A DNA stretch of 64,000 nucleotides. It comes from Magicicada septendecula. Its lineage: Eukaryota; Arthropoda; Insecta; Hemiptera; Cicadidae. Position 1 is the stretch's first letter, and the number at the start of each line of letters is the position of its first letter. Of this stretch, positions 1 through 10,082 are shown piece after piece. The stretch spans positions 46,862,344-46,926,343 of the forward strand of contig CM068370.1 of the NCBI GenBank assembly GCA_034769895.1, written 5' to 3'. A model generated the notes under the pieces. It was not told the DNA's origin and searched no databases. It saw only the letters and a program-made list of their open reading frames with translations. Both the position numbers and the translations under genes were made by a program.

Positions 1-484
1 TGTTGTATACGGGCGCGTCGGCGAACGCACAATAACTTCGCCCAAAACCGGCGCGAGCCGGGCAGACGCGACAGTTTATTTTGCGTCTGGTCCGCTGAGA
101 TGTTGATAGCTGACTACTTTGTTCTGTTCGGTGCGTCACACAGTTGCTGGCGTGACACACCCAGGATAGGCTCTGACGAAACCGATGACACACAGTTGTT
201 ATATAAGTTGCGGATGCAACGCATCGCCTGATGTCTGGTTGTGTAACGTGTTTACGTTTTCCGTGTTCGTCAATGTCCTTGGTACAGTTGTTGGCTGTTA
301 TTAAAACTCAATATCATTAAATAATTGTCACAGTCAATGCTGCCACGTTGCGATCGCTTCCACATAACAAATTTACCGTTCTTTATAAATTTTTGTTCCT
401 AATGAAGATTTTTATTTATTTATTACAAAAAATATACAAATTTCTTTAGATTGCCCCAGGTATGCCCAAAAATGCCCCGCTACA
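1..484 (-). repeat. Minus-oriented LTR, left part cut by window edge
   Basis: The segment ends in GCCCCGCTACA, the reverse complement of the LTR start TGTAGCGGGGC used by this family. Read on the minus strand it follows the LTR of element A: the start is succeeded by AATTTGTATATTTTTT, a GGTAAATT motif and a GTGGCAGCA motif in the same order. It is therefore a diverged relative of that LTR, inserted into the ORF of element Z just to the right. Whether it is a solo LTR or the edge of a complete minus-strand element cannot be decided, because its other end lies at or beyond position 1. Confidence 0.6.
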
Positions 485-1473
485 ATATTTTACCTGATAC
501 AAACCAAATCAATAACAAATTAGATGAACAAAAAAACGAAATGCTCAATAAATTTGACAATAACGAAAAAATTTTCGAGAACAAATTTAATGTGATAAGT
601 AGCGATATGAATAGTCGTTTTGACATGAATGATGCTAAATTTGATGTATTAACTAATTCACTATGTAGTCTGGAGAGTAAGTTGAACGAAATATGTAGAG
701 AAACAAAGGAGTCAAGAGAATGTGTATGTATGGGAGGTAATAATACAAATGAAAATTATAATGACGAGTGTAACAATGTTGAAAATAATGAGAACAGTAA
801 TATTGAGTATAATAATGTATTTGAAGAATTAGTATCGGAGGTCGATACGGTGAAAATAAGTAATGAAAATACTGAGGAATTTTTAGAATGTGATTATGAG
901 ATGTTAAAGTGTGTTAATGAGTTAGAGAGAGAGCGGAAAAATAATGTTGTGGTAGAGTGGGGACAGAAGGTAAATTTTCCCCTTATTGTTGATAATGTTT
1001 ATGATGATTTATTGAGTTCACAAGTGTTGTTGTTGAAGGGCAAGAGTCCCGTATTGATAGATGAATTGAGGTGTTTATTTTCGTTGAGTAATTGTGTACC
1101 CTCTGTCCGGAATAATTGGGCGAGTCTGATGTGGTGTTATGAAGAGAGAGAGTTAAACAGAAAATTGTATGTGGAGAGAGTAACAGAATTGTATAATTTG
1201 ACTAGAAAGTATGACGAATGGAAAGAAAGTTTACAAGTATACTTGAATAACAATGACTATAATGATTTGACCAAAGTAATTAACCCGATAATGAGTGAAT
1301 TTACTGACGGAGACTTAATGAAAATACCTAACGTCGACTGGTTTAATGAGTATTTGAGTAAGATGAATGAATTTAGTCTGTATGGTTATAATACACAAAA
1401 CAATAACTGGTGTATTAATGAAATTGAACGATGCTACATAACACCAAGATTAATCTGGGACGATGGAGGCTAA
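451..1473 (+). CDS. DDGG-family protein of element Z, N-terminus lost
   Basis: The frame is open from 451, but the first 34 bases belong to the abutting minus LTR, so genuine coding sequence begins at about 485 and the original start codon is absent. The N-terminal third is rich in Asn, Lys and Glu with heptad-like spacing (repeated NKFD and NSRFD units), suggesting a coiled coil. The conserved part starts near residue 165 with GQKVNFP, then LLLKGKSP, then CVPSVRN, and ends PRLIWDDGG-stop. The C-terminal half is closest to that of element B. There is no CCHC zinc knuckle and no protease, RT or integrase motif. It could be a divergent Gag-like structural protein, but I do not recognise it. The missing N-terminus makes it a probable fossil. 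Confidence 0.6.
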   Translation: MPQVCPKMPRYNILPDTNQINNKLDEQKNEMLNKFDNNEKIFENKFNVISSDMNSRFDMNDAKFDVLTNSLCSLESKLNEICRETKESRECVCMGGNNTNENYNDECNNVENNENSNIEYNNVFEELVSEVDTVKISNENTEEFLECDYEMLKCVNELERERKNNVVVEWGQKVNFPLIVDNVYDDLLSSQVLLLKGKSPVLIDELRCLFSLSNCVPSVRNNWASLMWCYEERELNRKLYVERVTELYNLTRKYDEWKESLQVYLNNNDYNDLTKVINPIMSEFTDGDLMKIPNVDWFNEYLSKMNEFSLYGYNTQNNNWCINEIERCYITPRLIWDDGG

Positions 1474-1692
1474 ACAATAAAACCATAAAAGACAGTGATA
1501 AACATTATGTTTTATGGTTCTGACACGGCAGATGTGGACAATGAAGTGCGGAAAACTGAACAGTTATTAACTAAAGTTTGTAAATAATTGTAGTGCATTT
1601 ATTTATGTGTATTGTAGAAGGTCAGCTAAACAATGTATGTATATAGGTAAGTGATAATAATAAAATTAATACTTTGCAATTTAAATAAATAA

Positions 1693-1860
1693 ATATCACT
1701 ATAATATTTATAGTGAAGTTTTACCTTACAGGCTGTAAGGTAAAACTTTACGTTTTTACTTATAAAAAACTTAGTGTTCCGAGTCGTCAATATTATAGTG
1801 ATATTTAGTTAAGTAACGGACACGTCATGGACAACGAAATCCAAGAATTTAAATAAATAA
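1693..1860. repeat. 168-bp hairpin-bearing insertion in Z
   Basis: This stretch is absent from the matching place in B. It is flanked by a 15-bp direct repeat, AATTTAAATAAATAA, at 1678-1692 and 1846-1860. It contains a perfect 15-bp stem with a 3-base loop (1716-1730 with 1734-1748). An outer inverted pair, AATATCACTATAATATT and AATATTATAGTGATATT, encloses that stem. It may be a very small inverted-repeat element or a local duplication. No coding potential is seen. Confidence 0.45.
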
Positions 1861-3805
1861 TAACATTAATTTGGAAACAGTAATTGGCTAATTTGTATAA
1901 TGGCAAACAATAATAATGGAATTTGTATTCTCAGTAATTAATTTAAGCAAACCAGTTTGATATGTTTTAAATATTTTGAGTGATTATGTAAATGCTAATT
2001 AATTAAATTCTTTAAATGAATTCAATTTATTTTACGAGATTTGGAATTTGATAATAGATGGCTAAATTGTTTGATGTAACCTAATATTTTTGTGAAATGT
2101 TTCAGAGGTGAGGTGAAAGTATTGGGGTGTAGGGGGTAGATGTTATGTGTATACCATGTTAAATGTAATGTGAGTATAGAACTTTTACAGTATGAATCAT
2201 GTATAATAAAAATGTTTACAGGTAACTAAGATTTTAATTCAATAGTGAGATTATTGGAAATAATTGTGTTCAATAAAATGATAATTAAAAAATTTAATAA
2301 TAATTAAAAGTTGATATATACTAATTATTAATAATAAATTTGGAAAATTTTGTGTGTGGATGGGAGGTGGCTCAGGTGAGCCACGAATGTAAATTTTACA
2401 ACATAAAAAGTTTGCTAATTCAAATTTGATCCTATAAAAATGCTTGTGTTCTGTTTAAATAACTAGCTGCTCATACATTCACTATAAGGTGCTCATTCCA
2501 TAATTTTAAATGTATTATTTTATTGTTGTACTTTAGATATAGGTATTGATAAAAATGTGTTTTCATTATGTGTGTATATTTTAAACTAAGCCAATAATTA
2601 AACAGTCTGGCAGGCGGGTAACACAAAGTATCAGAATCAGAAAAAGGGGAAACAATGAGGTGAGAAGTAATGATAAATAAAAATATATATATTTCATGTA
2701 ATTTGTTCAAGTATGAGATGTGTTTCACAGTGTTAGTAAGATCAGCTGATCAGCAATAACAGGTCACTGGTAAAATGGTTATAAATGTTACAAGTAATTA
2801 ATGTTCAATGTAATGTTTTAATGTATTACAGATGTTTTAAAGTAATGATAAAAATAACTTGAAAAAATGAGAAGTAAAGTAATAATTTATGCAAGTTAAC
2901 AAGAGATAGTTTTGGGTGATAAATATTTTGTGGGACATATAGATCTGTCCAAGTTGGAGTTAGAGTTGAAGTAAAGATCGAAATATTGTTTTGAAGTAAT
3001 GTAATGTTGTTTTGAGTTAATGTAATGTTATAGAATTTTGAGAAGTATTGATGTTGACACAGTAGTTGTGGAGAATTTATGTGGAGTGTTGAGTGATATA
3101 TTGATGTTTATAATTAATGATGTTATTTTGTTGTAGTTGTAGTAAGGTAATGAGATTGAGATTTTTGGGGATGGCAATTTTGTAGTAGGGGGTAGTGTAA
3201 TGTGGGAGTCCGCAACATAATGATAAGTTGGGACCGATTTAGTGGGACGGGGCCGCCTTAGGTAGAATCCAGGGGCCAGATAAGGGAAATGAGTTTTTTG
3301 GGGGGGGAAACACGTATCATATGTACAAAGGGTTAGAGAGTATTTTTTTTTTATATCGAGAGAAGGTGGCGAATTGAGTTTAATGATAAGTGGGGGTTAG
3401 AGTGTTTTGGGAGATGTTTTTGATAGAGATGGGTGTCATGTGAGTTACAGTTGTTAGAGAGTAGAGTCAAGGGGAGAAAGATTATATATGTATACAGATC
3501 AAGTAGTAAATTAAATGAGATAAATGTTTAAATCACCCAAAGTAATGTAGAGTAAGATTGTCAAATACAGAAAGGGACTTATAAGAATATAAAATTTTAA
3601 TTTAAAACCAGTGACAAAATTCTGACAGAATTTGAAGAGGTAAAGTTAGAGAATGTTTATTTTGAGTAACTTAATGTTAATTTGCTTATTATTTATAATC
3701 ATATTTTGTTATTCTAAATATTTTATTTTATTATGTTTTGTGTTTTAAGTAGGTTGTTAAGGATGTTACATGTATTTTCAGATAGAACTTATACATAACG
3801 TATGT

Positions 3806-3850
3806 GGGTCAAGGTTGTGGACTTGACCTAGTTTCGATCAGCTGATGAGG
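3806..3850 (+). promoter_or_regulatory. Conserved double palindrome (GGTCAAG...CTTGACC, then ATCAGCTGAT)
   Basis: An inverted repeat GGTCAAG/CTTGACC is followed within ten bases by the ten-base palindrome ATCAGCTGAT. The same pair, in the same order, occurs in B (17132-17178), E (55343-55387) and, on the minus strand, G (62642-62689). AGGTCA is the consensus nuclear-receptor half-site and CAGCTG is an E-box, so a protein-binding function is possible. An RNA hairpin is the alternative. Confidence 0.4.
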
Positions 3851-4599
3851 TCATATACTAAGTTTTGTAACGGGCCTATTTTTGGGGTAATAAAGCAATT
3901 TGTATATTTTTTTTATAAAACAAATAACATTTTTCGATGATAGGGACAAAATGTATAAACGAAAGGTAAATTCAGTGGTAGAAGAAATAGCGACAGTGGC
4001 AGCACTGCTGTTGACATGATACGTGACTAGTATTCACTAATGTTTTATAAAAGTTGTGAAACAACCGACGGAATTGTGCCAAGGTCACCCAATGACACAC
4101 AAAAACTGTCAACAAATTATGTAACGGACATCAGACCATCTTACGTCAGAGCCGAGCCTAATGGTGGAATGCTGTTATGTAACAAAACAGTCTGCTGGCG
4201 GAGTGATATAAACTTTAAAACAATAAGAGTTGGTGGTACAACCACGGTGACTTCATAAAATAGCGCCGGTGGCTTATTCCCAGTCTGAAATAACAACTCG
4301 CGCGAGTTACACGTAAAAGTTCCGGAATGTAAGTGCGGGCCCGCAACACACCAAAAAAATGTGAAAGTAATCATCAAGTAAACAGTTTAATAAATTTACA
4401 GTTCCGGTAAACTAGTGAAATAGGGAAAATGTGCGAAGTGGAGGAAAATACGTAGTAAAAACGGACTCAAGATCATAGCAACAATGGATAAGTAACCAAC
4501 AAGGGGTAACTCTAAAACTTTCAAATTTGGAAATGTTTTGTAAAAGAAACGGGCAACCTAAATTATAACCTAAATAAACCGGAGGGGGGGTACAGAAAC

Positions 4600-4602
<3 letters not shown>

Positions 4603-4681
<79 letters not shown>
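4603..4681 (+). repeat. (GA)n microsatellite in 5' LTR of A
   Basis: An uninterrupted GA run just upstream of the LTR TATA-like motif. The same run in the 3' LTR (about 10019-10080) is shorter. GA repeats can bind GAGA-type factors in arthropods, but no such role can be shown here. Confidence 0.95.
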
Positions 4682-4683
<2 letters not shown>

Positions 4684-4694
4684 TGATCTAAGAA

Positions 4695-4702
4695 TATAAA
4701 AG
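4695..4702 (+). promoter_or_regulatory. TATA-like box of LTR A
   Basis: TATAAAAG lies immediately after the GA run and is repeated at 10094-10101 in the 3' LTR. The position in mid-LTR suits an LTR promoter. No initiator was verified. Confidence 0.4.
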
Positions 4703-5100
4703 AGGTGCTGGTTTGTATATAAAAACAAAGAAATATAATTTATAAACAATCTAAAAATCTATAATGAGTTTTACAAGTTATCTATTAATCTGGATGAATT
4801 TCTTTTCATGAGTTGTAGCTAAATCTGCAAAAGTAGTTAATTGTAGGAAAGGAAGATTTATGTTTATTATGATGTTCATTACAGAATAAATAAAAGTTTC
4901 GTTCAATGCAAATATGAGTTAAACTAATCACTGCAAATAAACCATTCTGATCTCCTGTTCGCCGAAAAGGACCCGAAAAAATGGTAAGTAAATATACTTT
5001 CTTCATACAAGATGGCGCCCGACAGTAAAATTTTAATAAATTTGAAATCAATCACATTTTATCTATTTTATTAAATTATCAATTAATAGAAACGTATCAA

Positions 5101-5118
5101 TGGCTTCTGAACAGGGAC
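5101..5118 (+). other. Primer-binding site of element A
   Basis: TGGCTTCTGAACAGGGAC begins one base after the LTR end. TGG complements the 3' CCA of a tRNA, as expected for minus-strand priming. I cannot assign the tRNA from memory. Confidence 0.65.
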
Positions 5119-5361
5119 AATTTTATATAAAGAAATTTATATAAAATACGGCCTACTTGGGAGAACAGAATGGTTGTTTGAAATAACAGAAAAATTTTTT
5201 TTGAGGTACGTAAAATAGACGTAGATATGGGGTTATGTTTTGATAGTGTTATGTATATAGTGAATTATTTGTTTATGAGTATTGTGAGCTAACATGGGTA
5301 ACTAGTGTGTATGAGGAGAGTTGTATTATATAAAGTGTATTATAATAAAAATCTTTTAAAT

Positions 5362-6729
5362 ATGGCTAAGATACAAGAAAATGATAGTGGTTTTGTATGG
5401 AAGGAGTGGGAAAGCGAATTTAAAGGGGTTGTAGGTGAAATGACAGACGAGGAATGGGGTAGGTTAGACGATAGTTTAACACGAATGGAAGAACAGGAAG
5501 AGGGAATATTCGCAGAAATTAAGAAGCACAGTGATGATATTGATAGTGAGGTGACAAGTAATAAAGGTAAGATCGTTGAAGCGACAGTGGTAGAAAATAA
5601 GACTGTGAATAGGCGTAATGATAACGATAGTGTAGGGGTGGAAGAAAAGCAGTATACATTAAATGATATATTTGATCTTGTTAATAAACGTTTTGACGAG
5701 TGGGACAAAATAATGGATGAGGGTTTTAATAAACTAAAAAATGCTATTGATAAACCAGACGAGAAGCGGGAGGAGAATAGAGGTCAGTTAAAAGAGAGTA
5801 CAGATGTTGAAGTAAAAAAGGTAAGTGGTAATAATGTCTTTGATAATAGTGAAGAAATAATTAACCAGGTGAGTGATAAAGATAATGAGTTAATCAATAA
5901 TAGTGACAAAATAGTGGAAGAAATAGTGTTGACTAGTGATGATAATAAGGGTAATTTCAATTCTGAGGTAAGTAGGAGTGATAATTATGATAATATAAGT
6001 GAAAATATGATGTTAAAAAATAATGGAGTAAATATAGAGAGTACTGATGAAGTTTTAGAATGTAATAATGGAATGTCAGTGCGTGTTAATGGATTAAAGA
6101 GAGTGAGTGAAGAGAGTTATGTTGGGGGTATGAAGCAGGGGGTAAATTTTCCCCATAGTTATGGTGAACCAAGGTGTTCACAAATATTGTTGTTGAAGGG
6201 TAAGAGTCCCTTGTTATTGGAAGACATGAGGTCTTTGAATTGTTCTCCGAATTTTTATAAATTAGTACCCTCTGCATGGAGTGAGAGAGAAAGTGAGATA
6301 TGGTGTTATGGTGAGGGAGATTTAGATAGAGAGTGGTGTATTGAGAGAGATATAGAATTATATGAGTTAAAAAGAAATTATGATGAATTGAGAGAAAGGT
6401 TAGGAGGGGTGAAGATAAACCATATAAAATACTTACCTGTTGAAAGAGAGATAGAGAATTATTTTGATAATATTTTTATAAATAATAATGACTTACCTGA
6501 CGTGATAGTAGAGGAATATAAGGATGATGAAACAACTTACCTGACATTGACCAATAATACTGATGGAGACTGGACAATCCTAACTTATGTTGACAAGATT
6601 TATAATGGCATAATGAATGGAATAAAGGTAATGGGTTATTATGATAATAATAATTATAATAAATGGTATGTGGATAACAATGATGCATGTTACAAATATA
6701 TTAGATATATATATGACGATGGAGGCTGA
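5362..6729 (+). CDS. DDGG-family protein of element A (intact)
   Basis: An uninterrupted 455-aa frame if translation starts at the ATG at 5362 (MAKIQEN). An in-frame ATG at 5305 would add 19 residues. The 5362 start is preferred because the related ORF of element D starts at the equivalent place (MAEAQE), and both then carry EMTDEEW/KMTDDDW. An acidic, Asn-rich, probably coiled-coil N-terminus is followed by GVNFP, LLLKGKSPLLLEDMRSL, CSPNFYKLVPSAW and WCYGEGDLDREW. The C-terminal 130 residues end YIRYIYDDGG-stop. No zinc knuckle, signal peptide, membrane segment or enzyme motif is seen. It is the best candidate for a functional copy in the window. A trans-acting structural (Gag-like) role is an inference from element architecture only. 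Confidence 0.8.
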   Translation: MAKIQENDSGFVWKEWESEFKGVVGEMTDEEWGRLDDSLTRMEEQEEGIFAEIKKHSDDIDSEVTSNKGKIVEATVVENKTVNRRNDNDSVGVEEKQYTLNDIFDLVNKRFDEWDKIMDEGFNKLKNAIDKPDEKREENRGQLKESTDVEVKKVSGNNVFDNSEEIINQVSDKDNELINNSDKIVEEIVLTSDDNKGNFNSEVSRSDNYDNISENMMLKNNGVNIESTDEVLECNNGMSVRVNGLKRVSEESYVGGMKQGVNFPHSYGEPRCSQILLLKGKSPLLLEDMRSLNCSPNFYKLVPSAWSERESEIWCYGEGDLDREWCIERDIELYELKRNYDELRERLGGVKINHIKYLPVEREIENYFDNIFINNNDLPDVIVEEYKDDETTYLTLTNNTDGDWTILTYVDKIYNGIMNGIKVMGYYDNNNYNKWYVDNNDACYKYIRYIYDDGG

Positions 6730-9224
6730 ATTAAATAATCAGTGTATAGACATTGTTAAATACTGTAATGTTTGGTAATGACTTTGCAGAATTGGACATA
6801 TGAAGTGTGAAACAATTGAACAGTTATTGACGAATAATTTGTAAATAATAATGTAGTGAATTCATTTGTGTGTATTATGAAATGTTAGGTGTATATGTAG
6901 TAGAAAATGTTGTGATAATAATAATAATAATATTATTAATATTTTGCATTCTAATTAAATAATAAAAGTAATTATGAAGACAATAATTAATGATTTGTAA
7001 ATTTTTGATAATAATTGAAATATGTTGTGTTTTAAGAATCAATTGGAGTAAATAATTTGAGATGTTTCAATGTTGTAATTGAAGGTTATATGTTTGAATT
7101 TTATAATGAATTTAAATTGTTTGATGAGATTTTAATTTAATAATAATTAATGAATAAATAAATGTTAAATGTTTTAGTTTGTGGAATAACATAATGGTTA
7201 AAAATATAGATTAATAATAAATTTGAAATTTTGAGTAATCCAGTTGCAGCACAGGATAAATAATGAAATAATGATATATATAAAAGAATTAATGAAAAAA
7301 TTTTTTCAAACAAGAATGTTTATAAGTTTATATAAATTATATAAAAGAGAATTGTTTGTTTAATGAATGCTAATAATCAAGGTTAATTTCTATTTGTTTG
7401 TTTATTATGTTATGTAATGTATTATACAAGATGTGTGTGTGTGTGTGTGTGTGGCAGGGATAACGAATTAGAAATTTGTGGTATTTTAATAATGATGATT
7501 CGTTACTCAATAATTTTGTTTTGATTTGAAAAATAGATGAACTACATACTTCCTATAATGTGTTTATTATGTCTTGTTGTGTTAATTGCATGTAGTATGT
7601 TAGGAATAAGGATTATAAAAATATAATAATATGTTTTCAATGTGTTTATAGATTTTAAAATAAAATGAAATAAAGTTGTGATAGTTAAAGTTTTCAATGG
7701 GTTGCAAAAGGTAGAAGTTGGGTGATAGTAATTGTTTGAATAAAATGTCTGAGTCAGTCCAAGTTGAATATTTGTGGGACATATAGATCTGTCCAAATTG
7801 AAGTCAAAGTTAAAGAAAATAATGTAATGTTGTTTTGAGTTAATGTATGTTATAGAATTTTGAGAAGTATTGATGTTGACACAGTAGTAATGGAGAATTA
7901 ATGTAGAGTTTTGAGCGATATATTGTTGTTTATTTTGATGATGTTATTTTGTTGTAGTGGTAGTAAGGAAATGAGATTGAGATTTTGGGGATGGTAATTT
8001 TGTAGTAGGGGGTAGTGTAATGTGGGAGTCCGCAACATAATGATAAGTTGGGACGGGATAGGGATAGATTTTAGTGGGAAGGGGTTGTCTTAGGTAGAAT
8101 CCAGGAACCAGAGAACGGGAATTGAGCTTTTTTTGGGGGGGGGAAACAAATATCCTATGTACAAAGGGTTAGAGAGTTTTTTTTTTTTTATATATAGAAA
8201 GAAGGTGGCGAATTGAGTTAAAGTAGTAAGTAGTTAGAGGTAGAGAAGGGTTAGTAGATTTTTTGGTAGAATGGGGTGTCATACTAGTTAAAGATTTTGT
8301 AAGGGAGCGTTAGAGTAATAAAAGGCGTAAGATTATGAGTAAATGCCAAGTTGATAAAGTGAATTATAAGGAATAACGTAGAATCACCCAAATTAATGAA
8401 ATGGAATAATAATTGCAATGTTATGAAAAAACAAAAAAAAAAAAAAATTTTGAGAAACGAATTCATAAAAGTTAAATTGAGATAAAAGGTAAATTTTATG
8501 ATTTTATATGCAAATTCAATGATGTAAAATGTGTAAATTTTAAATACAAATTGTTTATGTTAAGATGATAATAACAATGTGAATTATTAATGTACTATGT
8601 TTTCTTATGTTATATTGTGTTTGTTAGTATTTAAGAGGATTTTATGAAGTTAAATATTTTAAATGCATTTTAAATTGGGGATGAGAGAAATGTGATATGG
8701 TAATAGGAAATGTTTATGAGTCAATCGTCTGTTTATTTAAATTCTGATGGGAATCAGGGCAGTAATTTTGAATTTTGGGATAAAAGTTAATAAGAGAAAG
8801 TAGATAGGATGGGATGATGGAATTTTAAAATGGGTATCCTGTTACTGTTAGGAATTCTGATATATGTTAGAAATAAGTAAAAAAACAAAACCAGTGCTTC
8901 TTAGCGCAAACCAGCACCGCTAGGGGGAAACAGATCAGTTGGGGATATGGTGTTGTATAAGGCCACTATTTGATATTTTAATTTGTTGTTTCAGTGTTTG
9001 GTGATGCTGTGGCGGCGGACCTGAGCTGGCCAGCGCGTCAGAGCAGGGGCGTTAAGTATCTGTCTGACTCTACGGTGTTGGGATCTCGAGAGAGAAGTCC
9101 AGTATTGTCATTCAGGTGCGGTCACAGTCACCAGACCAAGGGTGAGTTGATTATTTTTTTTGTAAACCGTAAAGGGGGTTGTGGCGACATATCCTGGCTG
9201 ATCCCTTTAGCCAGTATGAATGTG

Positions 9225-9266
9225 TCAATGAGATTTTTTATGCTTCGGCATAAAATATCTCATTGA
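9225..9266 (+). ncRNA. 3' hairpin of element A with UUCG tetraloop
   Basis: TCAATGAG pairs with CTCATTGA, and the inner TTTTATGC pairs with GCATAAAA across a TTCG loop. The 3' arm runs directly into the polypurine tract. The same fold occurs at the same place in Z, B, C, E and G with a different upper-stem sequence in A and C, so pairing rather than sequence is conserved. Confidence 0.75.
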
Positions 9267-9274
9267 GGGGGTAT
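9264..9274 (+). other. Polypurine tract of element A
   Basis: TGAGGGGGTAT directly precedes the 3' LTR. An equivalent G-rich tract precedes the 3' LTRs of Z, B, C, E and G. Confidence 0.75.
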
Positions 9275-10012
9275 TGTAACGGGCATATTTTTGGGGTAAT
9301 AAAGCAATTTGTATATTTTTTTTATAAAACAAATAACATTTTTCGATGATAGGGACAAAATGTATAAACGAAAGGTAAATTCAGTGGTAGAAGAAATAGC
9401 GACAGTGGCAGCACTGCTGTTGACATGATACGTGACTAGTATTCAGTAATGTTTTATAAAAGTTGTGAAACAACCAACGGAATTGTGCCAAGTTCAACCA
9501 ATGACACACAAAAACTGTCAACAAATTATGTAACGGACATCAGACCATCTTACGTCAGAGCCGAGCCTAACGGTGGAATGCTGTTATGTAACAAAACAGT
9601 CTGCTGGCGGAGTGATATAAACTTTAAAACAATAAGAGTTGGTGGTACAACCACGGCGACTTCATAAAATAGCGCCGGTGGCTTATTCCCAGTCTGAAAT
9701 AACAACTCGCGCGAGTTACACGTAAAAGTTCCGGAACGTAAGTGCGGGCCCGCAACACACCAAAAAAATGTGAAAGTAATCGTCAAGTAAACAGTTTAAT
9801 AAATTTACAGTTCCGGTAAACTAGTGAAATAGGGAAAATGTGCGAAGTGGAGGAAAATACGTAGTAAAAACGGACTCAAGATCTTAGCAACAATGGATAA
9901 GTAACCAACAAGGGGTAACTCTAAAACTTTCAAATTTGGAAATGTTTTGTAAAAGAAACGGGCAACCTAAATTATAACCTAAATAAACCGGGGGGGGGGG
10001 GGGTACAGAAAC

Positions 10013-10082
<70 letters not shown>

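Larger units (their letters stand above)
1474..3861 (+). other. Conserved non-coding 3' tract of element Z (first part)
   Basis: About 2.4 kb of AT-rich DNA without a credible gene. It can be aligned by eye with the same tract of A, B, E and G. Landmarks are a GGACA...TGTCC inverted repeat at 2934-2950, the ATCAGCTGAT palindrome near 2741, GGGAGTCCGCAAC at 3204-3216, and a TCAAG...CTTGA inverted repeat followed by ATCAGCTGAT at 3806-3850. It resumes after element A at 10503. Confidence 0.6.
3866..5099 (+). repeat. 5' LTR of element A
   Basis: 1,234 bp with TG...CA ends. It contains a GA dinucleotide run (about 4603-4681), a TATA-like TATAAAAG at 4695-4702 directly after that run, and a consensus splice donor ATG/GTAAGT at 4984-4989. 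The donor lies about 115 bp before the LTR end, within or near U5. The TATA and donor positions predict transcription starting after about 4720 and a possibly spliced leader. The short ORFs on either strand recur in the 3' LTR simply because the LTR is duplicated. Confidence 0.9.
6730..9274 (+). other. Conserved non-coding 3' tract of element A
   Basis: 2.5 kb without a credible gene. It carries a GGACA...TGTCC inverted repeat near 7773, GGGAGTCCGCAAC at 8024-8036, a short (TG)n run near 7434-7453, and the conserved 3' hairpin before the polypurine tract. A pyrimidine-rich TTGTTGTTTCAG at about 8982-8993 resembles a splice acceptor and could pair with the LTR donor. This is a prediction only. 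Confidence 0.55.

Noticed and set aside
3838-3870. A CTGATGAG motif in the double palindrome as a hammerhead core
   Set aside because: No GAAA or cleavage triplet follows at a usable distance on either strand, and the motif is explained by the ATCAGCTGAT palindrome.
4040-4258. A 72-aa ORF repeated at 9449-9667, with opposite-strand partners at 4141-4377 and 9550-9786
   Set aside because: These lie at matching places in the two LTRs of A; LTR duplication explains the conservation. No family signature is present.
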